A stretch of DNA of 64,000 bases from Bradyrhizobium stylosanthis (GTDB taxonomy: Bacteria > Pseudomonadota > Alphaproteobacteria > Rhizobiales > Xanthobacteraceae), in assembly GCF_001641335.1 (NCBI RefSeq), contig NZ_LVEM01000002.1, positions 549,755 to 613,754 of the forward strand. Reading direction: 5' to 3'. Below, piece by piece: positions 37,475 to 45,632 of this stretch (position 1 is the stretch's first letter; every line of letters starts with the position of its first letter). The notes below the pieces were generated by a model that saw only the letters and a program-made list of their open reading frames with translations, made no database searches and was not told the DNA's origin. A program made the translations under genes and the position numbers.

Positions 37475-37914
37475 GAGAAGAGACGCTGGACCGCACCTTT
37501 GCGGCGCTCTCCGACCCGACGCGGCGAGCCTTGCTCGCGCGTCTCGGCGAGCGGGATGGCCTGTCGGTCAGCGAGCTGGCCGCACCGTTCCCGGTCTCGC
37601 TGCCGGCGATCATGAAGCATCTCGACGTGCTGACGGATGCGGGGCTGATCGTGCGGGAGAAGACCGGGCGCACGGTCTCCTGCCGGCTCACCGCGCAGCC
37701 GATGGAGCAGGCGATGAACTGGCTCAATCGCTACGCCCAGTTCTGGTCCGACAATCTCGACCGTCTTGCCGCCTTTGTGGAGGAAGAGACATGGCCAACC
37801 CAGCCGTCAACGCCACTGAACGAGCCGCGGAGCGCCCCAGCCTCACGCTCACGCGCCGGCTCCGCGCGCGGCCGGAAAAAGTCTTCGCCGCCTGGACGCA
37901 AGCCGAGCAGCTGA
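37462..37914 (+). CDS. ArsR family winged-helix regulator
   Basis: 150 residues. LDRTFAALSDPTRRALLARL is the ArsR start; GLSVSELAAPFPVSLPAIMK then HLDVLTDAGLIVREKTGR gives the winged helix. It has no metal-binding Cys motif and belongs to the type found with SRPBCC (Aha1-like) partners. It starts on the central ATG of a palindrome with a promoter directly upstream and no ribosome-binding site, so probably leaderless and self-repressed. The C-terminal 40 residues overlap the next gene in another frame by 124 bp and are low complexity (Arg, Ser, Pro). Confidence 0.88.
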   Translation: MVKYREETLDRTFAALSDPTRRALLARLGERDGLSVSELAAPFPVSLPAIMKHLDVLTDAGLIVREKTGRTVSCRLTAQPMEQAMNWLNRYAQFWSDNLDRLAAFVEEETWPTQPSTPLNEPRSAPASRSRAGSARGRKKSSPPGRKPSS

Positions 37915-38258
37915 TGCAGTGGTTCGGGCCGCCGAACATGAAGCCGGCGAGCCTGCAGGCCGAGCTCGACGTCCGCACCGGCGGCCGCTTTCGCATCAGC
38001 TTCATCGGCGGCGACGGCGAGTATTTCGAGGCCGGCGGCATCTATCGCGAGGTCGTCCCGAACGAGCGTCTGGTTTTCACCTGGGCCTGGCATTCGACGC
38101 CGGAACGGGAATCGCTGGTCACGATCTCGTTCAAGCCGGACAGTGCCGGCACCCTGATGGTGTTCCACCACGCCCAGTTCGCCGACGAGACCGCGCGCGA
38201 CAACCATCAGCGCGGCTGGAGCTCGTTCCTCGACAAGCTCGATGCCTTCGTTGCCTGA
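37791..38258 (+). CDS. SRPBCC / Aha1-like domain protein
   Basis: 155 residues. LTLTRRLRARPEKVFAAWTQ and AEQLMQWFGPPNMKPA open an activator-of-Hsp90-type START fold, which continues with TGGRFRISFIGGDGEYFEAG, VFTWAWHSTP and HQRGWSSFLDKLDAFVA. These proteins bind a hydrophobic ligand in a helix-grip pocket; in this setting, with an ArsR regulator, they often form a stress or xenobiotic response pair. GGAAGAG precedes ATG 37791. It begins inside the ArsR gene and is followed 19 bp later by DUF899. Confidence 0.87.
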   Translation: MANPAVNATERAAERPSLTLTRRLRARPEKVFAAWTQAEQLMQWFGPPNMKPASLQAELDVRTGGRFRISFIGGDGEYFEAGGIYREVVPNERLVFTWAWHSTPERESLVTISFKPDSAGTLMVFHHAQFADETARDNHQRGWSSFLDKLDAFVA

Positions 38259-38277
38259 ATCCCGAAAGGAGCATGCG

Positions 38278-39012
38278 ATGCCGCAACACCAGATCGTTTC
38301 GCGCGAGCAATGGATCGCTGCGCGCAAGGCGCTTCTCGCCCATGAGAAGGAGTTGACGCAGGCCCGCGAACGGCTTGCCGACGAACGCCGCGCATTGCCC
38401 TGGGTCAAGGTCGACAAGAATTACGTATTCGCCGGACCGGACGGCAGCGTGACGCTGGGCGATCTCTTCAGGGGACGTCCGCAGCTCGTTGTCCAGCACG
38501 TGATGTTCGCGCCCGACTGGGACGCCGCCTGCAAGAACTGTTCATTCTGGGCCGACGGATATGAGCGGATGGTGCCGCATCTGGCCGCGCGGGACACGTC
38601 CATGGCCGCGGTCTCGCTGGCACCCAGCGCCAAGCTCGAGGCCTTCAAGAAGCGGATGGGCTGGACTTTCGACTGGGTCTCCTCGGGCGGCAACGATTTC
38701 AACCGCGACTACGGCGTGACGTTCTCATCCGACGAGATCGCGACCGGGAAGCCGATGTACAATTTCGGCACGACGCCGATCTATGGGCCCGAGCTGCCCG
38801 GCATCAGCGTGTTCTATCGCAACGAGGCCGGCGAGATCTTCCACACCTATTCCTGCTTTGCCCGCGGCCTCGACATGATGAACGCCGCTTATCAATATCT
38901 GGACCTGACCCCGCTCGGCCGTCACGAGGAGCGCCTGCCCTATCCGATGGACTGGGTCCGCCTGCGCGACCAGTACGAGCCGCAGGCGGAGGCGGCGTGC
39001 TGCCACGGGTGA
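38278..39012 (+). CDS. DUF899 thioredoxin-like protein
   Basis: 244 residues from ATG 38278 (MPQHQIVSREQWIAARKALL), after AAAGGAG. The family hallmarks are KDYVFAGPDG-like NYVFAGPDGSVTLGDLFRGR, QLVVQHVMFAPDWDAACKNC followed by SFWADGY, GMTFDWVSS-like GWTFDWVSSGGNDFNRDYGV and VFYRNEAGEIFHTYSCFARG. It adopts a thioredoxin-like fold with CKNC as a possible redox pair. Third gene of the ArsR-SRPBCC-DUF899 operon, a set commonly found together in proteobacteria. Confidence 0.88.
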   Translation: MPQHQIVSREQWIAARKALLAHEKELTQARERLADERRALPWVKVDKNYVFAGPDGSVTLGDLFRGRPQLVVQHVMFAPDWDAACKNCSFWADGYERMVPHLAARDTSMAAVSLAPSAKLEAFKKRMGWTFDWVSSGGNDFNRDYGVTFSSDEIATGKPMYNFGTTPIYGPELPGISVFYRNEAGEIFHTYSCFARGLDMMNAAYQYLDLTPLGRHEERLPYPMDWVRLRDQYEPQAEAACCHG

Positions 39013-39056
39013 GGGGGCTGCGGAGGCGCCGCTTCCGCGAGCCCTGAACCGTCGCC

Positions 39057-39200
39057 GTCACCCTGAGGTGGCCGCTTCTTCAGCGGCCCTCGAAGGGCGG
39101 CGGCCCGGCTCCTTCCAAGCGGTTGCATCCGGGCCGTTCATCCTTCGAGGCTCCCGGCGCGATGCTTCTGCATCGCGCCATTCGCACCTCAGGATGACGG
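39057..39200. repeat. Dispersed repeat, family C, copy 3
   Basis: GTCACCCTGAGGTGGCCGCT at one end and CGCACCTCAGGATGACGGGG at the other, with GCGGCCCTCGAAGGGCGGCG and TTCATCCTTCGAGGCTCCC inside. It is diverged from the other two copies but keeps the CTTCGAGG and CTCAGGATGA blocks. It lies between two convergent genes. Confidence 0.75.
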
Positions 39201-39219
39201 GGCGAGCTGCAACGCTCCC

Positions 39220-40464
39220 CTACTTTTTCGCATCCTGCTCCGCCGCGTTGCACGAGATCAGCATCGTGTACGGCCGCGCGTTGCCGGCGATATCGGTGGT
39301 CTTGAGCTCGGCCTTCGGCTCGGCGGTCTGATAGGGCACCACGGAATTGTCGAGGAAGTCGCGCAGCGCGCCCGTCTTGATGGCAAAGTTGATGTTCTCG
39401 GGGATGTTGCCGGTCGCGGCGGCGATGCGCAATGCCGGGATCTTCCCGGTGACCACGCCCACGACCTGACCGGTAGTATCGAACAGCGGCCCGCCACTAT
39501 TGCCGGGCTGCACGGGCGCGCTGATTTGCAGGAAGCGCGAATCATTGCGTATGCCGCTGAGTGAGCTGACGATGCCGGTCGTCACGGTGAAATCCGAGGT
39601 GAGCAATCCGTGGAACGGAAAGCCGATCGCGACGATCGAATCGCCGGAGCGGATCGAACGGTCACGGATCCGCGCAAAGTCCTTGAACGTCGTCGTCGAC
39701 GGCGCCTGCAGGAGAGCGAGATCGTTGTTGGCATCGCTCGAGACGATGCGCAGCACCATCGCAGCCTCGCCGGTGAGGTTGCCCTTGATGTCGCCGACGC
39801 ATCCGTCGATGACATGGTTGTTGGTGACGATGTGCCCGTTGGCGCTCACCACGAAGCCGGTGCCGCTCTTGGCCCGGGCAGCTTTGCCGCCGGCCGGCGG
39901 AGACGCCTGCTTCTCCGCTGCCGCTGCCGGCTTGGCCGCGCCTTTTGTGAAATCGCCGGCCTTGTCGAGCCCGTCGGCTTTCACCTTGGTCACGCAATTG
40001 GCCAATGCTGCGATGACAGGCCCGGTCGAGGTCAGGTCGAAATTCAGAACGGCGCGGCCGGCCGTCGCCACCATCAGGCTCGCCTTCTGGAACGTACGCA
40101 CGACATTCACCGGCATGACGGCCGTGAGCATGTTGGATTGATACGCCGTGGCGTAGAGCCTCGCCTGCTCCTGCCCGTCGAAGGTCACGTCGATCGCGGC
40201 GTTCTCGCCCTTGTTGAAGCGGTAGCTGGGACTCGCAAAGGCGAGGGACCAGGTGCCGGCGGCACTCTGGCTCACGACGAGGATGACGCCGTTCGCATAA
40301 GGCGTCGTCGCGGCGCAATGGGAGAAAGTGCCCGTCTCGTCATTGCTGAAGGCGCCGCCGATCCAGTTGCCGACATTGACGCTGCCGAACGGTCCTTTCG
40401 CATGCGCGATGCCGACGACGCCCACCTGCAACAGAGACGCAACGACCAATGACTTAAGCCACAT
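39220..40464 (-). CDS. Secreted trypsin-like serine protease
   Basis: 414 residues from ATG 40464, after GGGGGGAAGAAAGT. Signal peptide MWLKSLVVASLLQVGVVGIA then HAKG. Residues about 25-190 are an unassigned beta-rich region, then an Ala/Pro/Lys linker (AAKPAAAAEKQASPPAGGKA). The protease part (about 195-400) shows SGTGFVVSANGHIVTNNHVI, NNDLALLQAP and QPGNSGGPLFDTTGQVVGVV: a full His-Asp-Ser triad. It resembles DegP-type proteases without PDZ domains. Probably periplasmic. Confidence 0.88.
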   Translation of the reverse strand: MWLKSLVVASLLQVGVVGIAHAKGPFGSVNVGNWIGGAFSNDETGTFSHCAATTPYANGVILVVSQSAAGTWSLAFASPSYRFNKGENAAIDVTFDGQEQARLYATAYQSNMLTAVMPVNVVRTFQKASLMVATAGRAVLNFDLTSTGPVIAALANCVTKVKADGLDKAGDFTKGAAKPAAAAEKQASPPAGGKAARAKSGTGFVVSANGHIVTNNHVIDGCVGDIKGNLTGEAAMVLRIVSSDANNDLALLQAPSTTTFKDFARIRDRSIRSGDSIVAIGFPFHGLLTSDFTVTTGIVSSLSGIRNDSRFLQISAPVQPGNSGGPLFDTTGQVVGVVTGKIPALRIAAATGNIPENINFAIKTGALRDFLDNSVVPYQTAEPKAELKTTDIAGNARPYTMLISCNAAEQDAKK

Positions 40465-40578
40465 ACTTTCTTCCCCCCGGAATACGCGATCCATCTTATC
40501 CGGGGGACAAGGTGCGGCGCAACCGACAGTTGTCCGGTCGGGCCGGAGCTCCCTGTCGCGACTTTCCGGCTTGCCATT

Positions 40579-40612
40579 ACTTTGCGATCCTATATACTTT
40601 GCGATACAAAGT
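40579..40612. promoter_or_regulatory. Probable winged-helix operator, site 1
   Basis: ACTTTGCGATACAAAGT at 40596-40612 is a perfect 6 bp inverted repeat (ACTTTG / CAAAGT) with a 5 bp spacer; a further half site ACTTTGCGAT is at 40579-40588 in the same direction. TATATA lies between them and may be part of a -10 box. The same element recurs at 41668-41684 in this operon, and both are followed by GAC. Confidence 0.8.
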
Positions 40613-40654
40613 GACGGGGCGGGCGACCGCCGAAAAACGTGGCGGAGCGAGGTT

Positions 40655-41284
40655 TTGGCGTTGCCGATGCGCGATCTCGACAAGGCACTGGCTGACATCG
40701 TGGCGATCCGCAGCCAGATCGCGGCCGGCACCGCGTTTCGTGGTTATGGCCCGGCCACGATGGCGGCGACCGGCGCCGTCGCGCTGCTCACCGCGAGCCT
40801 GCAATTCTGGCTGCTCGGCGATCCCACCAGCGAGCCGGTCGGCTTCTTCTTCGGCTGGCTCGTCGCCGCCGTGTTGTCCGGCCTGATGATCGGGATCGAG
40901 ATGCGCGCGCGCTCGCGTCGTCATCATTCCGGCCTCGCCGACGCCATGATCCACCAGGCCGTCGAGCAATTCCTGCCCGCGGGCGTTGCCGGCGTGCTGC
41001 TTGCGGTGGTGATGTGGAAGTTCGCGAGCGAGACGCTGTGGCTGTTGCCAGGGCTCTGGCAGATTCTGGTGTCGCTCGGCATCTTCGCCTCGGTCCGTTC
41101 GCTGCCGCGCACCGTCGCGCTCGCCGGAGCCTGGTACTTCGTGTCCGGCTTCGCGGTCGTCGTGCTCGCGAGCCGCACCCATACGCTGTCGCCATGGACC
41201 ATGGGGCTGCCTTTCGTGATCGGGCAGTCGGTGATGGCGGGCATTCTGTTTTTCGCGTCCGGAGACAACGATGTCGAAGACTGA
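40655..41284 (+). CDS. Hypothetical multi-pass membrane protein
   Basis: 209 residues from TTG 40655, which has GGAG 7 nt upstream (first residues MALPMRDLDKALADIVAIRS); ATG 40667 is the alternative. There are about five or six hydrophobic segments, including MAATGAVALLTASLQFWLLG, GFFFGWLVAAVLSGLMIGIE and VAGVLLAVVMWKF. No transporter motif. It is the first gene in an operon with a winged-helix regulator, whose start overlaps its end by 14 bp, and an UppS-like enzyme. The family is unknown to me, but this pair with the regulator is common in proteobacteria. Confidence 0.78.
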   Translation: MALPMRDLDKALADIVAIRSQIAAGTAFRGYGPATMAATGAVALLTASLQFWLLGDPTSEPVGFFFGWLVAAVLSGLMIGIEMRARSRRHHSGLADAMIHQAVEQFLPAGVAGVLLAVVMWKFASETLWLLPGLWQILVSLGIFASVRSLPRTVALAGAWYFVSGFAVVVLASRTHTLSPWTMGLPFVIGQSVMAGILFFASGDNDVED

Positions 41285-41645
41285 GAGCGCACCCTTCTCC
41301 TATGAAGGGCTCGACCGCGTGATCCACGAGAAGGCGAGGCTTGGGCTCCTGACCTCGCTGATGGCCCATCCCAAGGGGCTGGCGTTCGCCGACCTCAAGC
41401 AGCTCTGCGGCCTCACCGACGGCAACCTCAGCCGGCACCTCGCCGTGCTCCAGGAGGCCGGCCTTGTCGAGGTCACCAAGGGCTACGAGGGCAATCGCCC
41501 GCACACCACCTGCCGCCTGACCAAGGCCGGCCGGCGCCGCTTCCTCGATTATCTCGCCGTGCTCGAACGGCTGGTGCGCGACGCCGCCAAGGCCGCCGGC
41601 CGCGAGGCGCCGCCGCTCGGCCGCCTCGGCATCGTCTCGACCTGA
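41271..41645 (+). CDS. Winged-helix DNA-binding transcriptional regulator
   Basis: 124 residues. FSYEGLDRVIHEKARLGLLT, then SLMAHPKGLAFADLKQLCGL, TDGNLSRHLAVLQEAGLVEV and YEGNRPHTTCRLTKAGRRRF make a MarR/ArsR-like winged helix of the wHTH_27 type, where TDGNLSRHL is the recognition helix. It probably represses its own operon at the two ACTTTG-N5-CAAAGT sites. ATG 41271 overlaps the membrane protein gene by 14 bp; uppS-like gene starts 30 bp after its stop. Confidence 0.87.
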   Translation: MSKTESAPFSYEGLDRVIHEKARLGLLTSLMAHPKGLAFADLKQLCGLTDGNLSRHLAVLQEAGLVEVTKGYEGNRPHTTCRLTKAGRRRFLDYLAVLERLVRDAAKAAGREAPPLGRLGIVST

Positions 41646-41667
41646 TCCTCCCCTTTTTTGACCGGAG

Positions 41668-41684
41668 ACTTTGCAATGCAAAGT
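41668..41684. promoter_or_regulatory. Probable winged-helix operator, site 2, overlapping the uppS-like start codon
   Basis: ACTTTGCAATGCAAAGT: the start codon ATG (41676-41678) of the next gene is inside the spacer, and GGAG is directly upstream. It matches site 1 at 40596-40612 in all but two spacer bases. A repressor bound here would affect a promoter or transcription entering the third gene. Confidence 0.75.
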
Positions 41685-42416
41685 GACATCACGTCCCGCA
41701 ACGAGAAGCTTCATGTCGGCATCATCATGGACGGCAACGGCAGATGGGCCACGCGGCGCGGCCTGTCGCGCGTGCGCGGCCACGAAGCCGGGGTCGAAAC
41801 CATCCGCCGCATCGTCGAGGCCGCGCCGAAGCAGGGCATCGGCACGCTGACGCTCTATGCCTTCTCCACCGACAATTGGCGCAGGCCCAAGGCCGAGGTC
41901 GCCGCGCTGATGACCCTGCTGCGCTTCTATCTCGCCAACGAGGTGCAGAGCCTCGTCAGGAACGGCGTGCGCCTGTCCGTGATCGGCCGCCGCGACCGCC
42001 TGCCTGACGGTATCGCCAACGCGATCGCGCGCGCCGAAGAGGCGACCGCGCAGGGCAACACGCTGCATGTGCGCATCGCCGTCGACTATTCCGCGCGCGA
42101 CGCCATCCTCAACGCGGCGGCGAAGGCGGCGGCGTTGACCAGCCTGACCCGCGAGGCGTTCTCGCAGCTCGTCACGGGCGAACCGGGCTTGCGCGATGTC
42201 GACCTCATCATCCGCACCTCGGGCGAGAAGCGCCTGTCCGACTTCCTGCTCTGGGAAGGCGCTTACGCCGAGCTGCACTTCACCGAGCGGATGTGGCCCG
42301 AATTCGATGGCGGCGATCTCGCCGAGGCGCTTTCCGCCTTCCACAATCGCGAGCGCCGCTTCGGTGGCCTGCAGGCCATCCTGCCGGACGAGGTGCCGTC
42401 GCTCTCCCGTGTGTGA
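41676..42416 (+). CDS. Isoprenyl transferase (undecaprenyl diphosphate synthase family), probable second copy
   Basis: 246 residues. GIIMDGNGRWATRRGLSRVR with catalytic Asp19, FSTDNWRRPKAEVAALM and RTSGEKRLSDFLLWEGAYAE followed by LHFTERMWPEF are the cis-prenyltransferase blocks. UppS makes the C55 lipid carrier for cell wall synthesis. The essential copy normally sits in the tsf-pyrH-frr-uppS-cdsA cluster; this one is beside a regulator and a membrane protein, so it is likely a paralogue with its own role (inference). Confidence 0.88.
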   Translation: MQSDITSRNEKLHVGIIMDGNGRWATRRGLSRVRGHEAGVETIRRIVEAAPKQGIGTLTLYAFSTDNWRRPKAEVAALMTLLRFYLANEVQSLVRNGVRLSVIGRRDRLPDGIANAIARAEEATAQGNTLHVRIAVDYSARDAILNAAAKAAALTSLTREAFSQLVTGEPGLRDVDLIIRTSGEKRLSDFLLWEGAYAELHFTERMWPEFDGGDLAEALSAFHNRERRFGGLQAILPDEVPSLSRV

Positions 42417-42537
42417 CGCACGGCACAGGGAAGCGATCTGTTCGTTTCCGGCCGCATGATTGGCAGCGATGTCCAAGCCGGCAGTGCGCGGTCTCGGTTA
42501 GGTGTGCGGTCTCCGCAACCTGCCGAGAGCGTCACGC

Positions 42538-43080
42538 ATGTCACAGCTGTTTCTGGAGGCCGTCATCCGGCCGGTTGAACTGGCCGAAGCGGACGGTGTG
42601 GTCTGCATCAGGACCGCCAGCGCATCCGATGTGGAGAGCCTGTCGGTCTATTTCAGCGATTTGTCGCCGACATCGCGCAACAAGCGTTTCATGGGCGCGC
42701 GTGCCGATCTCGCCGTCGTTGCGGCCCAATGCCTGGCGAAGACCGATCGTCCCGATCATTTCACGTTGTTCGCCGAGTTCAGGCAGGCGGGGCGGCGAAC
42801 GATTATCGGCGAGACGCACTATGCCTACGATGCCGCCGCGCGGCACGGCGAGTTCGCCATCTCGGTCGCCGATGCCTTCCAGCGCATGGGCTTCGGCTTG
42901 CAGATGCTGAACGCGATGGAGACGCGGGCGATCGATCTCGGCCACGAGATGATCGCCGGCGAGACGGCGCGGACCAATGCGGAGATGCGTGGCCTGGCGA
43001 GGAAAGCCGGATACAGCGATACCGGATTCGGCGACTGGCAGTCGGTTCATCTCGCCAAGCGCCTCTCGCGCCAGCCGTAG
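42538..43080 (+). CDS. GNAT family N-acetyltransferase
   Basis: 180 residues from ATG 42538 (MSQLFLEAVIRPVELAEADG). VCIRTASASDVESLSVYFSD followed by LSPTSRNKRFMG is the N-terminal pattern seen in the acetyltransferase domain linked to Pat-type protein acetylases; motif A appears as FAISVADAFQRMGFGLQMLN. Single domain, so the cNMP or acyl-CoA synthetase parts of Pat are absent. Interestingly the next gene is a free cyclic-nucleotide-binding domain. Substrate unknown. Confidence 0.8.
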   Translation: MSQLFLEAVIRPVELAEADGVVCIRTASASDVESLSVYFSDLSPTSRNKRFMGARADLAVVAAQCLAKTDRPDHFTLFAEFRQAGRRTIIGETHYAYDAAARHGEFAISVADAFQRMGFGLQMLNAMETRAIDLGHEMIAGETARTNAEMRGLARKAGYSDTGFGDWQSVHLAKRLSRQP

Positions 43081-43157
43081 CGGTGTTGATTTGCCGCCTG
43101 GCACGGATCGTGCTCTAGTTCTACGCTGGTATCCCCGGCGATTGGAGCTTTCGCAAG

Positions 43158-43643
43158 ATGCGCGCAGTCCTGGATTATTGCACCGGCGGAACGGAACGGC
43201 AGGTCGCAGCCGGCACGCTCATCGTCACCGAGGGCGGCACCAGCGGCCATCTCTACGTGCTGATGCAGGGCAAGCTCGAGGTGCTCAAGGGCGAGATGGT
43301 GGTCGCCACCGTCACCGAGCCCGGCGCGATCCTCGGCGAGATGTCCGTGCTGCTGGGCCAGCCGCATACCGCGACGGTGCGGGCCTGCTCCGATGCCGTC
43401 ATCTACGAGTTCGAGGACGCCGCCTCGTTCCTCAAGCGCGAGCCGGGCATCGCGCTGCTGATTGCCAAAATGCTGGCGCAGCGGCTCAACGTCGCCAACA
43501 CTTATCTTGCCGACCTCAAGCGGCAATATGCCGGACATGGCACGCATCTGGCCATGGTCGGCGAGGTGCTTCAGAGCATGATCAACCTGCCGCCACTTGA
43601 GGTCTCGCCAGGCTCGGATCGGCAATCTGATCCAAGGATGTGA
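43158..43643 (+). CDS. Cyclic nucleotide-binding domain protein without DNA-binding domain
   Basis: 161 residues. The CNB (Crp/Fnr sensor) fold is clear: RQVAAGTLIVTEGGTSGHLY, VLMQGKLEVLKGEMVVATV, and the phosphate-binding cassette PGAILGEMSVLLGQPHTATV. The C-terminal part is a helix (ALLIAKMLAQRLNVANTYLA) and a short tail without the helix-turn-helix of Crp. It might act by binding a partner, possibly the acetyltransferase just upstream, which is inference. Its last 62 bp overlap the convergent metallophosphoesterase gene. Confidence 0.8.
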   Translation: MRAVLDYCTGGTERQVAAGTLIVTEGGTSGHLYVLMQGKLEVLKGEMVVATVTEPGAILGEMSVLLGQPHTATVRACSDAVIYEFEDAASFLKREPGIALLIAKMLAQRLNVANTYLADLKRQYAGHGTHLAMVGEVLQSMINLPPLEVSPGSDRQSDPRM

Positions 43644-44409
43644 GCCAGTCGGGCGGCGTCTCGATCGGAGCGGCGGGCCGCTTCAGCGGCGCAGCAAGGT
43701 CGATCCACTGCGCTTCGCCTGCCGCCAGCCAGAACGCCTTGTCCGCATCGAGATCCAGCACGATGTAGGTCGGGGGACGGCCGGGTTGCAGGCCGGTGTT
43801 GAAGACCCAGCTCTGGCCCAGCCGGTCGAACCACGATCCATTGGCGATGAAGGGCGATTGATGCACATGGCCCGAGATCACCATCGACGGCTGGTACTGC
43901 ATGATCCACTGCACCAGCTCGACATCGCCGAAGAAGCGCTTGCCGCCCCAGCTCGTCGGTGATTCCGCCGGCGGCGCATGGTGGGCCCAGATCCAGCGTG
44001 GCGGCCGGATGGCTGCGGCCTCGCGCAACTGCTCGACGAGGCGCTGCTTCACCAGCGGTCCGTCCCACCACGGGCAGACCGTGAACAGGGTGTCGCCGAT
44101 GGTCACGCTGTCGCCGTCGCAGGCGATGCCGAGGTCGCGCACCTCCGAGATCCAGCGCGAGATCTTCTCGCCCTCGGCATTGCGCTCGTCGAGGTCGTGA
44201 TTACCCGAGCAGAGGATCACGCGGGTCTTTGCAGCCAGCAGCGCGAGGTATTTTTTCACCACCACGATCTGCGCGCGAAAATCGACCATCGAGCCGATGT
44301 CGAGGGCATCGCCGGCGAAGATCAGGAGGTCGAATTGCGGTGCCGCGCTGACCAGCCAGTCGAGCTGCGGCAATGAATAGTGCAGGTCGGCGACGACCAG
44401 GCAGCGCAT
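43582..44409 (-). CDS. Metallophosphoesterase
   Basis: 275 residues. The metal-binding blocks are in order: VADLHYSLPQLDWL, FAGDALDIGSMVDF, CSGNHDLDERN, WAHHAPPAES and VISGHVHQSPF. Calcineurin-like fold, cytosolic; substrates could be nucleotides or phosphoesters in nucleic acid. The gene is convergent with, and overlaps, the CNB gene at its 3' end. ATG 44409. Confidence 0.87.
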   Translation of the reverse strand: MRCLVVADLHYSLPQLDWLVSAAPQFDLLIFAGDALDIGSMVDFRAQIVVVKKYLALLAAKTRVILCSGNHDLDERNAEGEKISRWISEVRDLGIACDGDSVTIGDTLFTVCPWWDGPLVKQRLVEQLREAAAIRPPRWIWAHHAPPAESPTSWGGKRFFGDVELVQWIMQYQPSMVISGHVHQSPFIANGSWFDRLGQSWVFNTGLQPGRPPTYIVLDLDADKAFWLAAGEAQWIDLAAPLKRPAAPIETPPDWLTSLDQIADPSLARPQVAAG

Positions 44410-44623
44410 TGGAAATCCGTTGGCGAGAGATCAAAAAATGTCAGGGAATTCCAAACGACATAAAGCAAGAAGCAGACCAGCCCGGCTGCCCCGTCGCGTC
44501 AATCCAACGAGCGGCAGCATGCTGCGGCGCGTCGTGGAGCGCAAGAGGGGCCCGGCAACCGCGAAGGCTGGACCGGATCGCCGAATTCTGCTGTCGTGAC
44601 CGCTCCTCAACAGCCGTGTCCAC

Positions 44624-45313
44624 ATGACCTCCTTCAAGACCATTCGTGCCCGTGCCGAGAAGCGCAAGGGCGGGCCCAAGGCGCTGGAAAAGCTGATGCC
44701 CGACAAGCCCGACCTGAAGCGTCTGGCGAAGCTCGGCGACGACCGCATCCTCGCCGAGATGACGAAGCGGGTGTTTTGCGCGGGCTTTGCCTGGAGCGTG
44801 ATCGATTCGAAATGGGACGGCTTCGAAGCGGCCTTCCTGCGTTTCCAGCCGGCCAAGCTGACTTTCCAGCCCGAGGACTATTGGGAAGGCCTGCTGCGGG
44901 ACGCCCGCATCGTGCGCAACGGCGCCAAGATCATGTCGGTGCGCGACAATGCCGCCTTCATTCAGGAGATAGCCAAAGAGCACGGCAGCTTCGGCAAATT
45001 TCTGGCGCAATGGCCGGCCGCCAACGAGGTCGGCCTGCTCGACCTCCTCACCAAGCGCGGCAGCCGCTTGGGAGGCAATACCGGCCAGATGCTGCTGCGC
45101 TTCGTCGGCTGGGACGGTTTCGTCACCTCCAGGGATGTCGTTGCCTGCCTGCGCGATGCCGGCCTCGATATCGCCGAAGAGGTGAAGTCCAAGGGCGACC
45201 TCGCGAAAGTGCAGGCGCAATTCAACGCCTGGGCGGAGGAGACCGGTCTGCCCTACACCTATCTGTCAAGGATCTGCGCGCTGTCGGTCGGCGAGAACCG
45301 CAGCGAACACTAA
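44624..45313 (+). CDS. DNA-3-methyladenine glycosylase I-like protein
   Basis: 229 residues. RVFCAGFAWSVIDSKWDGFE and AAFLRFQPAKL, LRDARIVRNGAKIMSVRDNA and a late GWDGFVTSRDVVACLRDAGL correspond to the helix-hairpin-helix fold of the Tag family, which excises 3-methyladenine in base excision repair. The zinc ligands of classical Tag (Cys4, His17, His175, Cys179) are not obvious, so activity is uncertain. No Shine-Dalgarno is visible before ATG 44624. DUF1330 gene follows after 25 bp. Confidence 0.75.
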   Translation: MTSFKTIRARAEKRKGGPKALEKLMPDKPDLKRLAKLGDDRILAEMTKRVFCAGFAWSVIDSKWDGFEAAFLRFQPAKLTFQPEDYWEGLLRDARIVRNGAKIMSVRDNAAFIQEIAKEHGSFGKFLAQWPAANEVGLLDLLTKRGSRLGGNTGQMLLRFVGWDGFVTSRDVVACLRDAGLDIAEEVKSKGDLAKVQAQFNAWAEETGLPYTYLSRICALSVGENRSEH

Positions 45314-45338
45314 GCCACGAAAAACCAGGAGAACAACA

Positions 45339-45632
45339 ATGGCCAAAGCCTATTGGGTTGCCACCTACCGCGCGATCAAGAATCCCGACGCCATGGCGGC
45401 CTACGCAAAACTGTCACGTCCGGCCATCGAAGCGGCTGGCGGCCGCGTGCTCGCGCGCGGCATGCCGGCGGCTGCTTTCGAGCATGGCCAGATGGAACGC
45501 GTCGTCCTCATCGAGTTCGACAGCGTCGCGAGCGCCAGGGCGGCCTATGAGAGCCCGGCCTACAAAGCCGCGCACGATCTGCTCGGCGACGGCGCCGACC
45601 GCGACATCCGGATCGTCGAAGCCGCCGAATAG
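45339..45632 (+). CDS. DUF1330 domain protein
   Basis: 97 residues. AKAYWVATYRAIKNPDAMAA, YAKLSRPAIEAAGGRVLARG and VVLIEFDSVASARAAYESPA followed by YKAAHDLLGD match the dimeric alpha/beta ferredoxin-like DUF1330 family. Function unknown. It is 25 bp after the glycosylase-like gene, with AGGAGAAC before ATG, and probably in the same transcript. Confidence 0.87.
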   Translation: MAKAYWVATYRAIKNPDAMAAYAKLSRPAIEAAGGRVLARGMPAAAFEHGQMERVVLIEFDSVASARAAYESPAYKAAHDLLGDGADRDIRIVEAAE

